Source: Akkermansia muciniphila (GTDB taxonomy: Bacteria > Verrucomicrobiota > Kiritimatiellia > RFP12 > UBA1067). Taken from it: 32,142 nt of DNA. Positions within the stretch are counted from its first letter, which is position 1, and each line of letters starts with the position of its first letter. The position numbers and the translations under genes are program-made. The notes under the pieces were generated by a model. That model did no database searches. It was not told the origin of the DNA and saw only the letters and a list, made by a program, of their open reading frames with translations. Location of the stretch: assembly GCA_945870145.1 (NCBI GenBank), contig CAMBQV010000012.1, forward strand, positions 1-32,142, given 5' to 3'. Positions 16,368 to 23,660 of the stretch are shown in pieces.

Positions 16368-18329
16368 ATGAAAAAATGTTTAATGATGATGGCGGTTTGC
16401 TTCGCTGCGGGGATATCGTGTGGCGATGTCTGGCAGGACTTGGCAACGTATACGTATGGCAAAGGAACTGCTGCAGGTGATGCGGAACAACTTCTGCAGA
16501 AGACACCGGTAGACCAACACGGGGCGATTGAAGATTCGCTCATCGCAGTGGTCTCGGCGAAGGACGCGACTCAGGACGGAAAGGCTATCGCCTGTCGCAT
16601 GCTACAGCAGATTGGTACCGAGAAGTGTATCCCCGCGGTGGCGAGTTTGCTGAAGGATGAGGTGCTTTCGGATTACGCCCGGCTGGTCCTGGAGCGGATT
16701 AAAAGTCCGACGGCTGATGCGGCGATGTTGTCTGCGCTGGAGAGCGCGCCTGACAAGGCCAAGGTGGGTATTATGGGAAGCCTGGGCGTGCGGCGGAATG
16801 CCAACGCTGTTGAGGTGGTTGCCAAGCTGGTTGCGCACAGCGATCCTGCTGTGGCCGGAGTGGCACTCGCGGCACTGGGTAAGATCGGAGGCGCGCCCGC
16901 GGCCAGCATCCTCGGCAAACTGAAGCCGGCGGCGTGTTTGGAGTCCGTTTATACGGATGCCCTTCTGGACTGCGGGAGGAGCCTCACGGGGGCGCCAGCC
17001 GTAGCCCTTTATGAACAGGTCCTCGCGGGTAAGTCAACGCAACGTATCTGCGCCCTAAGCGGGCTGTTGGCTGTAGACGAGAAGTTGGCCATCGAGAAGA
17101 TGGTGGGCTTCCTCACAGGCGATGACGACCAGATGCTGGGGGGCGTGCTGACGTTGGTCTGTGAAGCGCCAAGCGCAGCACTTACGAAAGCCATGACAGG
17201 CGCCTTGCCCACGCTTCCTGACGGGAAGAAGGTTGGCTTGCTCATCGCGCTCGGCGCACGCGGGGATAAGGAGGCGTTGAGTAGCATCTGCGGGTGTTTG
17301 GCCAGCACGAACGAGGCTGTCCAAAAGGCCACGTTGGCGGCCCTTGGAAAACTTGGAGACGCGAGCACGGTGAAGCTTCTGTTGGAGACCGGCGGGAGCG
17401 CCACAGACGTGCTGACAAAGATGTCAGGTCCCGGTGTCGATGACACGCTTATTCAAGCCCTGTCGGACAACAAGCTCAAGAAGGCTGCAATACAGGCTCT
17501 TGTCTCTAGAAGCTGCGTGAGCGCAGTACCGGCTCTCATGAAGCTTGTGACAGACGAAGATGCTGCTGTGCGAAAAGCGGCATGGACGGGTCTTGGCTCG
17601 CTGGCATCAGAGGCGGATATCGCCGCCATGGCCAAGGCCGCCTTCTCAATCAAGGATGAAAAGGAAATGAGTGAGGCGGTGGGAATGGCCAGGAGAGTGT
17701 GCGCCCAAGCCACTGATAAAGCCGCGTGCTTTGACGCCATCGCCGCGTATTACGAGAGCACGACGGATATCGGTAAAGCAGCGATTATCACGCTGGCCTC
17801 ATCCGCCGGAACCCCTCATGCTTTAGACATTGTGAAGAAAACCCTGGGTTCTGCCAATCAGGAGTTGGCAGGGAGCGCGCTACGTTCGCTCGCCGCATGG
17901 TCCAATGCAGACGCTGCTGATACGCTACTCGAAATGGCGAAAACCGCGACCAAAGGAAAAGAATCTATTCTGGCACTACGCGGGTATATCAACATCGCGG
18001 GTCTGGATAATAGCGGGCTGAAGCCGGAGCAGAGATGCGCGATGCTCAAGACAGCAGATCCGCTGGCGACTCGCCCAGAGGAAAAGCGGTTGATTATTGG
18101 AGCTCTTCGAACAGTGCGTCATGCGGATGCCTTCGCGATGATGAGCGCATATATGGATGATCCCGCCCTACGGGAGGAGGCTGAGCAGTCTGCCGTGGAG
18201 ATGATATCTAACTTCCGCAAGGACAAGACACTTGCCGCGGAGGTCAAGAAGCTGACGGACAAGCTGCCGGACAGCAAGAAGGCAGACATTGTCGACAAGA
18301 AAAAGCAACCGCGTAAAAACGCAAAATAA
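16368..18329 (+). CDS. secreted HEAT-repeat protein
   Basis: A 653-residue exported protein with a signal peptide (MKKCLMMMAVCFAAGISCGD). It is followed by about fifteen to twenty helical pairs of HEAT/PBS-lyase type, for example IPAVASLLKDEVLSDYARLVLERI, TVKLLLETG, and AVRKAAWTGLGSLASEADI. The last 20 residues are Lys-rich (KKADIVDKKKQPRKNAK). HEAT solenoids bind protein partners, so a scaffold role with the other secreted proteins is possible but not shown. The frame is open from a GTG at 16350 that overlaps the end of the oxidoreductase; the ATG at 16368, with GAGAGG at 16352-16357, gives the better signal peptide. The close spacing (19 nt) argues for cotranscription with the oxidoreductase. 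The GISC segment is not a good lipobox. Confidence 0.82.
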   Translation: MKKCLMMMAVCFAAGISCGDVWQDLATYTYGKGTAAGDAEQLLQKTPVDQHGAIEDSLIAVVSAKDATQDGKAIACRMLQQIGTEKCIPAVASLLKDEVLSDYARLVLERIKSPTADAAMLSALESAPDKAKVGIMGSLGVRRNANAVEVVAKLVAHSDPAVAGVALAALGKIGGAPAASILGKLKPAACLESVYTDALLDCGRSLTGAPAVALYEQVLAGKSTQRICALSGLLAVDEKLAIEKMVGFLTGDDDQMLGGVLTLVCEAPSAALTKAMTGALPTLPDGKKVGLLIALGARGDKEALSSICGCLASTNEAVQKATLAALGKLGDASTVKLLLETGGSATDVLTKMSGPGVDDTLIQALSDNKLKKAAIQALVSRSCVSAVPALMKLVTDEDAAVRKAAWTGLGSLASEADIAAMAKAAFSIKDEKEMSEAVGMARRVCAQATDKAACFDAIAAYYESTTDIGKAAIITLASSAGTPHALDIVKKTLGSANQELAGSALRSLAAWSNADAADTLLEMAKTATKGKESILALRGYINIAGLDNSGLKPEQRCAMLKTADPLATRPEEKRLIIGALRTVRHADAFAMMSAYMDDPALREEAEQSAVEMISNFRKDKTLAAEVKKLTDKLPDSKKADIVDKKKQPRKNAK

Positions 18330-18348
18330 GCGCTGGCCTTTAACTTCA

Positions 18349-18375
18349 CCCGCCTACGCCAAGGCTACGGCGTGG
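18349..18375 (-). repeat. REP-like CGTAGCC unit
   Basis: Read on the minus strand this is GCCACGCCGTAGCCTTGGCG followed by TAGGCGG. It matches the units at 5054-5080 (minus), 25955-25978 (plus) and 26986-27006 (plus). The ends are partly complementary, so it can form a short hairpin. Confidence 0.65.
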
Positions 18376-18520
18376 CAGGTTGGAATGTTGGAATATTGAT
18401 GAAAGACTGCGCGCTATACTGGTGTGCAGGCGTCCTCGCCTGCATAAGTACGGGCGAGGACGCCCGTACACCGATTTTTAAGCACCCCATTCTTCCAATA
18501 TTCCTCTATTCCATTCTCCC
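18376..18520. repeat. nested repeat element: TTGGAAT arm, paired-hairpin core, ATTCC arm
   Basis: The left arm (18378-18400) has TTGGAATGTTGGAATATT; the right arm (18486-18520) has words such as CTTCCAATATTCC and CTATTCCATTC, roughly its reverse complement. Between them, 18421-18440 and 18453-18472 can pair over 20 positions with one mismatch and one G-U. Alternatively, two hairpins form: stem TGCAGGC/GCCTGCA (18425-18431, 18438-18444) with loop GTCCTC, and stem GTACGGGC/GCCCGTAC (18448-18455, 18462-18469) with loop GAGGAC. The two loops are exact reverse complements. The outer-arm plan matches the element at 29267-29424. Confidence 0.8.
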
Positions 18521-18612
18521 TGTTATTCGCTCAGTTTATTCCTGGCACCCCGGTCGGTTGGCTTGTCCATAATTAGAACATCTTAAGACAAATGCTTGAC
18601 GTCAGATGCGGG

Positions 18613-18641
18613 TTGTACTGAAGTCCAAATCATGGTATAGT
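18613..18641 (+). promoter_or_regulatory. probable sigma-70-type promoter for the GH-D-like gene
   Basis: TTGTAC (18613-18618) and TATAGT (18636-18641) are separated by 17 nt. The predicted start is about 150 nt upstream of the ATG at 18799, implying a long leader. Confidence 0.5.
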
Positions 18642-18798
18642 TTGCCCATGCTTGAAGCGTCGAAGGTGTGCCTTCGATAAGCAAGCAGAACAGATATGAT
18701 CATGAGAAGATTTTTTATCACAGAGTAAGAACCCAATCGTCAATATTCTGTTAATTTTGTCAGGGGAATTGAAGTTATAAATTATAGGAATGTACGAA

Positions 18799-21228
18799 AT
18801 GATGAAGAAACAAATGAGAAGCGCCTCATGTTTGGTTTGTATCGCCTCTGTTCTCTTGCCGGCCTTTGGGTTTGCCGCAAGCGGTCAGCCCCATCCGAAG
18901 GCGGGTGCGGACCAGACGACGCCTGCGAAATCCCAGTATTTTTCGTGGATCAATAACACCAATGAAGGTCCGACCGAGGAACAGACGCTTGCGAATCTCT
19001 CTTTCTTCAGGTGGCTCCATGACGAGTATGGCATGACACTGGACATCTATGCCTTTGACGCCGGCTTTGTGGATGGCAAGGGGTTCAGTGGCATCATGAA
19101 CCAATCTGACCGCTTCAAGAAACAGTTCCCGCGCGGTTTGGATAAGGTTGTCAAGGTGGCGGCAGACATGGGCACGCGTCTCGGACACTGGGGCGGCCCT
19201 GATGGGTTTGGCAATACCCCTGAAGAGGAGCAGGCCCGTATTGACATGATGGCCGGACTTTGCCGGGACTATAACTGGGCGCTCTATAAATTTGATCAGG
19301 TCTGCGGCAATCTGCGTCCTGAGAAAGAGGGTGCCTTCATTCGTATGATGGAGGCGTCACGCGTCCATAGTCCGGACCTGATCGCTCTTAATCATCGCCT
19401 GCCACTGGGCCCCGAGGGGCTCGCGCTCATGACGACCCAGCTCTGGGATGGGCAGGAAACCTACATCGACGTTCACATTTCCAACAGTACAACCGCACCT
19501 CACCATCGTGCCGGCGCCATCAGCCGGGGTAATACGAAAGATTTCAGCCGCCTCTATGAGGATCATGGTGTCTGCATCTCGTCCTGTGTGGATTACTTTG
19601 ATGATGACATGATTCTGCAAACCTTTGGCCGTAACCTCATCCTGGCTCCTGAGGTCTATGGGAATCCCTGGCTGTTGCGCGATGACGAGTATCCGAAATT
19701 CGCCCGCATCTTTAATCTGGCGCGCCGCTATCGTGATATCCTCATCAACGCGACTGCGCTGCCTGTTGCGACCTTCGGCACGAATGCCGTCGCACGGGGA
19801 GATTCGACAACTCGCCTGTTGACGTTGCGTAATCTGACGTGGGAGCCGATCACGTATACGATGTCTGTTGCGGAGATGGGACTGGCGTTAGGCAAGAAGG
19901 TCGAGGTCCGTCAATTGCATCCCACGGAAAAAATTCTGGGGACCTATCAATCCGGCGAAAGCTGTGTGGTCACCATTCCAGCCTTCCGCGCCTGCCTTTT
20001 GCTGGCCACCACAGCGAAGTGCCAGGAGGTCGGTATTTCAGGTTGTGACTATGAAGTGGTTCGCGATACGCCTGACAAACCGGTCCTCATCCGTTTGCTG
20101 GGACGTCCCGGGACGTCATTGCCGCTGACCCTTCAGCCGGGCACCCGCAAATTTTCAACAGCTACGCTCAATGGCAAGCCGTTGAAGGACTTCGCAAAGT
20201 GTGAGCCTGTCTCGGTCTCCTTCGAGGGTAGAAAACTGAAAAGCCCCTGGCATCGTAAACTCGCGACCCTCTCCGCAGCCAAGCTGCCCGAGGATGCAGA
20301 GGCGCTTTATGAGGCGACCTGTTTTGCCGCGGACAGTAATGCGTTGGAAGCGCGTTCTGAGGTCCGTTCCGGCCCAACCAAGATCCCTGCAGTCAAAGCT
20401 GCCCGCGATGCCTTCTTTAATCAGCGCACCTTTGTCGGACGCGGACTCTGGGACCGTTACTTGTTTGATGGTGATCCGGAGACGACCTACTATGTGAAAG
20501 GCCGGCGTGGCCGTGATAGTCGTGTGACGGAGGATGCGCCTCTCCGCCTTGATTTTGGAGCAGTGATCGCTCCTGAAATCATTGAGCTTGTTGCTCCTAC
20601 CCAATTCGCCTTAGGTGATTTGCTGGAAGGGGAAGGGGGCTCGCAGGCTGAAGTCTCGGCTGACTTGAAGAGCTGGACAACAATCCCCTATATTCACGGG
20701 GAGAAGAGCTGGATCAGACTGCCGAAGGGGATGAAGGTCCGCTACGTGCGGATTCCCAAGTTCGGGTGTGTTCTCTCCGAGGTGAATGCGTATGTCGGCG
20801 AGAAGTCCCTTCCGCGTGACACCTGGAGAGCCTCCAACCTCTTCGGTTCCTTCACAGGAATGAAATTTACCAAGGCTTGGTCAGGCACGATCCAGGTGGA
20901 AGAGTTCGTGAAGGGGGGCTATCTCTGCGTCGCCTTGAACGGGAAGCATGGACCTGAGGGTGCTTACGTTGCCCTGCGTACGAAGGACGGCGGAACTATC
21001 GGAGCGCCGGATCGCGCGCCCTCCTTCCCCTGCAATGGCTTTGAGAACAGCACCGGCAAACGCTCCGGCAACACCACCTATTACTTCCCGCTCACATCCG
21101 AGATGGTTGGGAAAGAGCTGGAGGTCGTTGTCCTCGCCAAAGCCGAAGCGGATGACAAGTTGCGCCCCGATGTCTGGCAAACCGCCCCTGCCGAGCCCTT
21201 TGTTGAAAAGATTGTGGAGTTGAAGTAG
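18799..21228 (+). CDS. exported clan GH-D (GH27/GH36)-like glycosidase with discoidin-like domain
   Basis: An 809-residue protein with a signal peptide ending near GFAAS. Residues about 45-330 resemble the TIM barrel of alpha-galactosidase-type enzymes: DIYAFDAGFVDGKG, FPRGLDKVVKVAADMGTRLGHW, and WALYKFDQVCG, in which Asp166 of the Lys-x-Asp motif is the likely nucleophile. TTQLWDGQETYID offers Asp217 or Glu220 as acid/base candidates. A beta domain with the usual end-of-barrel pattern follows (TRLLTLRNLTWEP). Residues about 550-670 look like an F5/8-type C (discoidin/CBM32-like) domain, with LFDGDPETTYYV and LRLDFG. A further beta-sandwich ends the protein. The frame opens at 18790, but AGGA at 18786-18789 is better spaced for the ATG at 18799. 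The substrate is unknown; an ExuT-like transporter follows. Confidence 0.75.
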   Translation: MMKKQMRSASCLVCIASVLLPAFGFAASGQPHPKAGADQTTPAKSQYFSWINNTNEGPTEEQTLANLSFFRWLHDEYGMTLDIYAFDAGFVDGKGFSGIMNQSDRFKKQFPRGLDKVVKVAADMGTRLGHWGGPDGFGNTPEEEQARIDMMAGLCRDYNWALYKFDQVCGNLRPEKEGAFIRMMEASRVHSPDLIALNHRLPLGPEGLALMTTQLWDGQETYIDVHISNSTTAPHHRAGAISRGNTKDFSRLYEDHGVCISSCVDYFDDDMILQTFGRNLILAPEVYGNPWLLRDDEYPKFARIFNLARRYRDILINATALPVATFGTNAVARGDSTTRLLTLRNLTWEPITYTMSVAEMGLALGKKVEVRQLHPTEKILGTYQSGESCVVTIPAFRACLLLATTAKCQEVGISGCDYEVVRDTPDKPVLIRLLGRPGTSLPLTLQPGTRKFSTATLNGKPLKDFAKCEPVSVSFEGRKLKSPWHRKLATLSAAKLPEDAEALYEATCFAADSNALEARSEVRSGPTKIPAVKAARDAFFNQRTFVGRGLWDRYLFDGDPETTYYVKGRRGRDSRVTEDAPLRLDFGAVIAPEIIELVAPTQFALGDLLEGEGGSQAEVSADLKSWTTIPYIHGEKSWIRLPKGMKVRYVRIPKFGCVLSEVNAYVGEKSLPRDTWRASNLFGSFTGMKFTKAWSGTIQVEEFVKGGYLCVALNGKHGPEGAYVALRTKDGGTIGAPDRAPSFPCNGFENSTGKRSGNTTYYFPLTSEMVGKELEVVVLAKAEADDKLRPDVWQTAPAEPFVEKIVELK

Positions 21229-21246
21229 AGACCTGCAAGCGTTCTT

Positions 21247-21297
21247 GGGAGCGGCGCAGGCCTCTGCGCCACAGGCACGCAGGCGCGTGCCCCTCCC
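21247..21297. repeat. 51-bp three-way-junction repeat, copy 1
   Basis: Identical over 51 nt to 29317-29367. Outer stem GGGAG (21247-21251) pairs with CTCCC (21293-21297). Hairpin 1 is GGCGCA/TGCGCC (21253-21258, 21265-21270) with loop GGCCTC. Hairpin 2 is GGCACGC/GCGTGCC (21274-21280, 21285-21291) with loop AGGC. GCCT in the first loop is complementary to AGGC in the second. It starts 18 nt after the stop of the glycosidase gene, so it could act as an RNA 3' end or terminator-like structure, but no U-tract follows. Confidence 0.85.
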
Positions 21298-21335
21298 CTT
21301 AGTTGTTAGCCACGCTTGAAAAAGAGATTTTTAGC

Positions 21336-21450
21336 ATCCGAATGGCACGAAAAGCACGAATGGAAGAGAGAACATCGAACATTCAACATCGAACAGCCAA
21401 CGTCCAAATTTGAATAAGGCAATAACGCAATAAGGCAATAAGGCAATTCT
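21336..21450. repeat. intergenic word arrays (GCACGAA, CATCGAACA, AATAAGGC words)
   Basis: Three successive low-complexity blocks fill the gap before the transporter gene: CGAATGGCACGAAAAGCACG, then ACATCGAACATTCAACATCG with more of the same, then a run of AATAAGGC/AATAACGC words. No open reading frame of interest is present. Confidence 0.7.
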
Positions 21451-21467
21451 ATTGAAGTTATAAACAC

Positions 21468-22727
21468 ATGCAAAGCGACAATAAAATTCCGGGTTTCCGC
21501 TGGACGGTCTGCGGATTGATCTTCGCTGCGACGACGATTAACTACATGGACCGTCAGGTGCTGGGGCTTCTGGCGCCCACACTCGAAAAGTCGCTGGGCT
21601 GGAGCGAGATGGAATATGCCCGTATCGTCATGGCGTTCCAAGCTGCGTATGCCCTCGGCCTGCTAGGTTTTGGAAGGATAATCGATCGCATAGGCACACG
21701 TCATGGTTATGCACTCTCCATCTTTGCGTGGAGTGTGGCTGCGATGGCCCATGCTCTGGCGCGCGGCGTTTTGGGTTTTGGCGTTGCACGGTTTGCCCTG
21801 GGCTTGGGCGAGGCAGGTAACTTTCCTGCTGCGGTCAAGGCTGTGACAGAATGGTTCCCCCGTCGTGAACGTGCACTGGCAACAGGCCTTTTCAATTCAG
21901 GCGCCAATGTCGGCGCGATTCTTGCGCCGCTCTTGGTTCCCTGGCTGACCTTGCAGTATGGCTGGCAGGGGGCGTTTATTGTGCTGGGTGCGACAGGTTT
22001 TGTCTGGCTGATTTTCTGGTACGGACTTTACGCGTTACCGCACGACTCGAAATATGTTTCAGCAGAGGAGCTGCAGCATATCCAGAGCGATCCGCCTGAG
22101 CCGGCCCAACAGAAGATCTCTTGGGCTGCGTTATTGCAATATCCCCAGACCTGGGCGTTTGTTGTGGGCATGTCCTTGAGTGCGCCGATCTGGTGGTTCT
22201 ATCTCTACTGGTTGCCAAAATTCCTGCACAAACAACATGGACTCGACCTTGCGACCATGGGTCCGCCGCTGGTGGTGATCTACACGATGACCACGGTCGG
22301 CAGCATCGCAGGAGGCTGGTTGTCAGGCTCGCTCATTAAACGTGGTTGGTCCGTCAATGCAAGCCGTAAAACAGCACTCCTCATCTGCGCCCTGGCTGTT
22401 CTGCCCGTGGTCTTTGCCGCGCAGGTGTCCAACCTGTGGCTGGCCACCTTTATCATTGGCTTGGCAGCCTCTGCGCATCAAGGCTGGGCTGCGAATCTTT
22501 TCACGCTTGTTTCCGACCTCTTTCCGAAACATGCCGTGGCCTCGGTGGTCGGGCTAGGGGGGATGTTCGGTTCGCTTTCGGCCCTGGCCTTCTCGCAGGC
22601 TGTCGGACTTAATCTCCAGTCGAGCGGCAGTTACACAGTACTCTTTATTATGGCCGGCAGCGCCTATCTGTTGGCACTGATTATCATGCAACTGTTGATC
22701 CCGAAGATGAAGCCGGTGGAGGTTTAG
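21468..22727 (+). CDS. MFS transporter, hexuronate (ExuT-like) anion:cation symporter family
   Basis: A 419-residue inner-membrane protein with about twelve hydrophobic segments. NYMDRQVLGLLAP in the first loop and FALGLGEAGNFPAAVKAVTEWF followed by RRERALATGLFNSGANVGA are close to hexuronate permeases such as ExuT. By family knowledge it should import glucuronate or galacturonate with a proton; other acidic sugars are possible. The central loop (residues about 190-215) separates the two six-helix halves. No Shine-Dalgarno site is visible before the ATG at 21468; the segment ATTGAAGTTATAAA ends 4 nt upstream and also occurs before the glycosidase gene. Its position after an exported glycosidase suggests uptake of a released sugar. 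Confidence 0.87.
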   Translation: MQSDNKIPGFRWTVCGLIFAATTINYMDRQVLGLLAPTLEKSLGWSEMEYARIVMAFQAAYALGLLGFGRIIDRIGTRHGYALSIFAWSVAAMAHALARGVLGFGVARFALGLGEAGNFPAAVKAVTEWFPRRERALATGLFNSGANVGAILAPLLVPWLTLQYGWQGAFIVLGATGFVWLIFWYGLYALPHDSKYVSAEELQHIQSDPPEPAQQKISWAALLQYPQTWAFVVGMSLSAPIWWFYLYWLPKFLHKQHGLDLATMGPPLVVIYTMTTVGSIAGGWLSGSLIKRGWSVNASRKTALLICALAVLPVVFAAQVSNLWLATFIIGLAASAHQGWAANLFTLVSDLFPKHAVASVVGLGGMFGSLSALAFSQAVGLNLQSSGSYTVLFIMAGSAYLLALIIMQLLIPKMKPVEV

Positions 22728-22729
22728 CA

Positions 22730-22827
22730 GGACTTGGGACATTGGACGTGGGACTTGGGCTATTGACCTAAGGACAGCAGGACGCAAGGACTCTGTTTCC
22801 AAGTCCCATGTCCCACGTCCCAAGTCC
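22730..22827. repeat. inverted word array (GGACTTGGGAC ... GTCCCAAGTCC)
   Basis: The left arm 22730-22758 matches the reverse complement of the right arm 22799-22827 at 26 of 29 positions, with about 40 nt between. Each arm is itself made of GGGAC(T/G/A)TG words. It starts just after the transporter stop and could form a long imperfect hairpin. Part of the right arm is shared exactly with 5112-5134. Confidence 0.85.
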
Positions 22828-22844
22828 AAGTGGCAAAATTCCGC

Positions 22845-22873
22845 TTGCGCTGAATTTTGAGCCGTCTTATACT
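22845..22873 (+). promoter_or_regulatory. probable sigma-70-type promoter for the lipoprotein gene
   Basis: TTGCGC (22845-22850) and TATACT (22868-22873) with a 17-nt spacer, about 50 nt before the ATG at 22925. GGCAAAAT lies shortly upstream at 22832-22839; the same octamer precedes the promoter at 23603. Confidence 0.5.
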
Positions 22874-22924
22874 TGCCACAGATTGTAAAACGCAATCGTT
22901 CGATCAAAAAAAGGGGAAAAACAA

Positions 22925-23581
22925 ATGAAAGTAGAAGTACAGTATTACGTGATCATTTTAGCAGCAGCATTGATAACAGGATGTACGATGCCATCGTCGG
23001 ACAACGACTACGCCAGTTTTAGTGGGGAAACATACAAGAGTGTCGCCCCGAATGGGAGCTTTTTGGTCCAAGCACACCAGGAGAAGGGATATTACAAGTT
23101 TCAAGTGGAACTCGTCGAGCTTCCTTCTGGCGCGCCACTCTTGTCTTTTGATCCGCAAGCAAGGTTTATTGGCGCGGCCTGGAGTCCGGACAGCAAGCGT
23201 GTCGCCATTGAGCAAAACAAGAGCACGCATGACAGCGCGGTTTCGGTATTCTCTGTAGATAAGAAGGCAGCCAAGCGAATCAGTTTACCCAAAGAATGTG
23301 ACAGTGAAAGCTCAGCCGTATTTGAACCTGCAACACGGAAGCATGCGAAAAAAGCGGACGCTCTGAAGTTTCATTTCACCTCCGAAGGACTTCAGGTCGT
23401 CAAGTGGTTATCTCCAGACGAACTTGTCCTTTCCGCTTCGGGAATGGGATGGTGGGGAGGGGCGCCGGCCAAAGACAACGACCCTCGCTTCCTGGCGGAG
23501 TATGAAGTCACCATCCACTTCGCAGCTGACGGCAAGGTTTCCCTTGGAACCATTGTGTTGAAAAGATACACAGAAATGTAA
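22925..23581 (+). CDS. putative lipoprotein with a TolB/WD40-like propeller blade
   Basis: A 218-residue protein. The N-terminus has a hydrophobic segment and the lipobox LITGC with Cys20, so it should be a lipid-anchored envelope protein. The mature part is beta-rich; AAWSPDSKRVAI is typical of a TolB/WD40-like propeller blade, but the chain is too short for a full propeller. A second blade-like segment is VKWLSPDELVLSASG. A Gly/Trp-rich MGWWGG turn is near the C-terminus. AAGGGG at 22911-22916 supports the start. It has its own promoter-like sequence and probably stands alone. No specific function can be assigned. Confidence 0.7.
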   Translation: MKVEVQYYVIILAAALITGCTMPSSDNDYASFSGETYKSVAPNGSFLVQAHQEKGYYKFQVELVELPSGAPLLSFDPQARFIGAAWSPDSKRVAIEQNKSTHDSAVSVFSVDKKAAKRISLPKECDSESSAVFEPATRKHAKKADALKFHFTSEGLQVVKWLSPDELVLSASGMGWWGGAPAKDNDPRFLAEYEVTIHFAADGKVSLGTIVLKRYTEM

Positions 23582-23602
23582 TCATCGTTTGGGCAAAATG
23601 GC

Positions 23603-23631
23603 TTGTCCAGCCCAGTCGCAACAGATACAAT
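23603..23631 (+). promoter_or_regulatory. probable sigma-70-type promoter for the URO-D-like gene
   Basis: TTGTCC (23603-23608) and TACAAT (23626-23631) are 17 nt apart, about 30 nt before the ATG at 23661. GGCAAAAT occurs at 23592-23599, as it does before the 22845 promoter. Confidence 0.45.
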
Positions 23632-23660
23632 TCCCAGCATGAAATACGTGGAGGCTTCTC

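Larger units (their letters stand above)
18330..18798. other. 469-nt gene-free stretch: nested repeat element and promoter region
   Basis: No protein gene is supported here. The first part (18349-18520) holds a REP-like unit, TTGGAAT words, a paired-hairpin core and ATTCC words. The rest up to 18798 is AT-richer and carries a promoter-like pair at 18613-18641 and a 14-nt sequence (18768-18781) repeated before the transporter gene. An open frame at 18372-18572 is made of repeat sequence and is not accepted as a gene. Confidence 0.75.

Noticed and set aside
16368-16430. Lipoprotein signal in the HEAT-repeat protein
   Set aside because: GISC before the Gly lacks the Leu/Ala-type -3 residue of a lipobox; an ordinary signal peptide is more likely.
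18372-18572. Plus-strand open frame of 66 codons in the gene-free stretch
   Set aside because: Made almost wholly of the nested repeat element; no ribosome site and no family similarity.
21292-21330. Classical rho-independent terminator after the 51-bp element
   Set aside because: The stems are strong but no run of T follows within the expected distance, so only a terminator-like role could be suggested.
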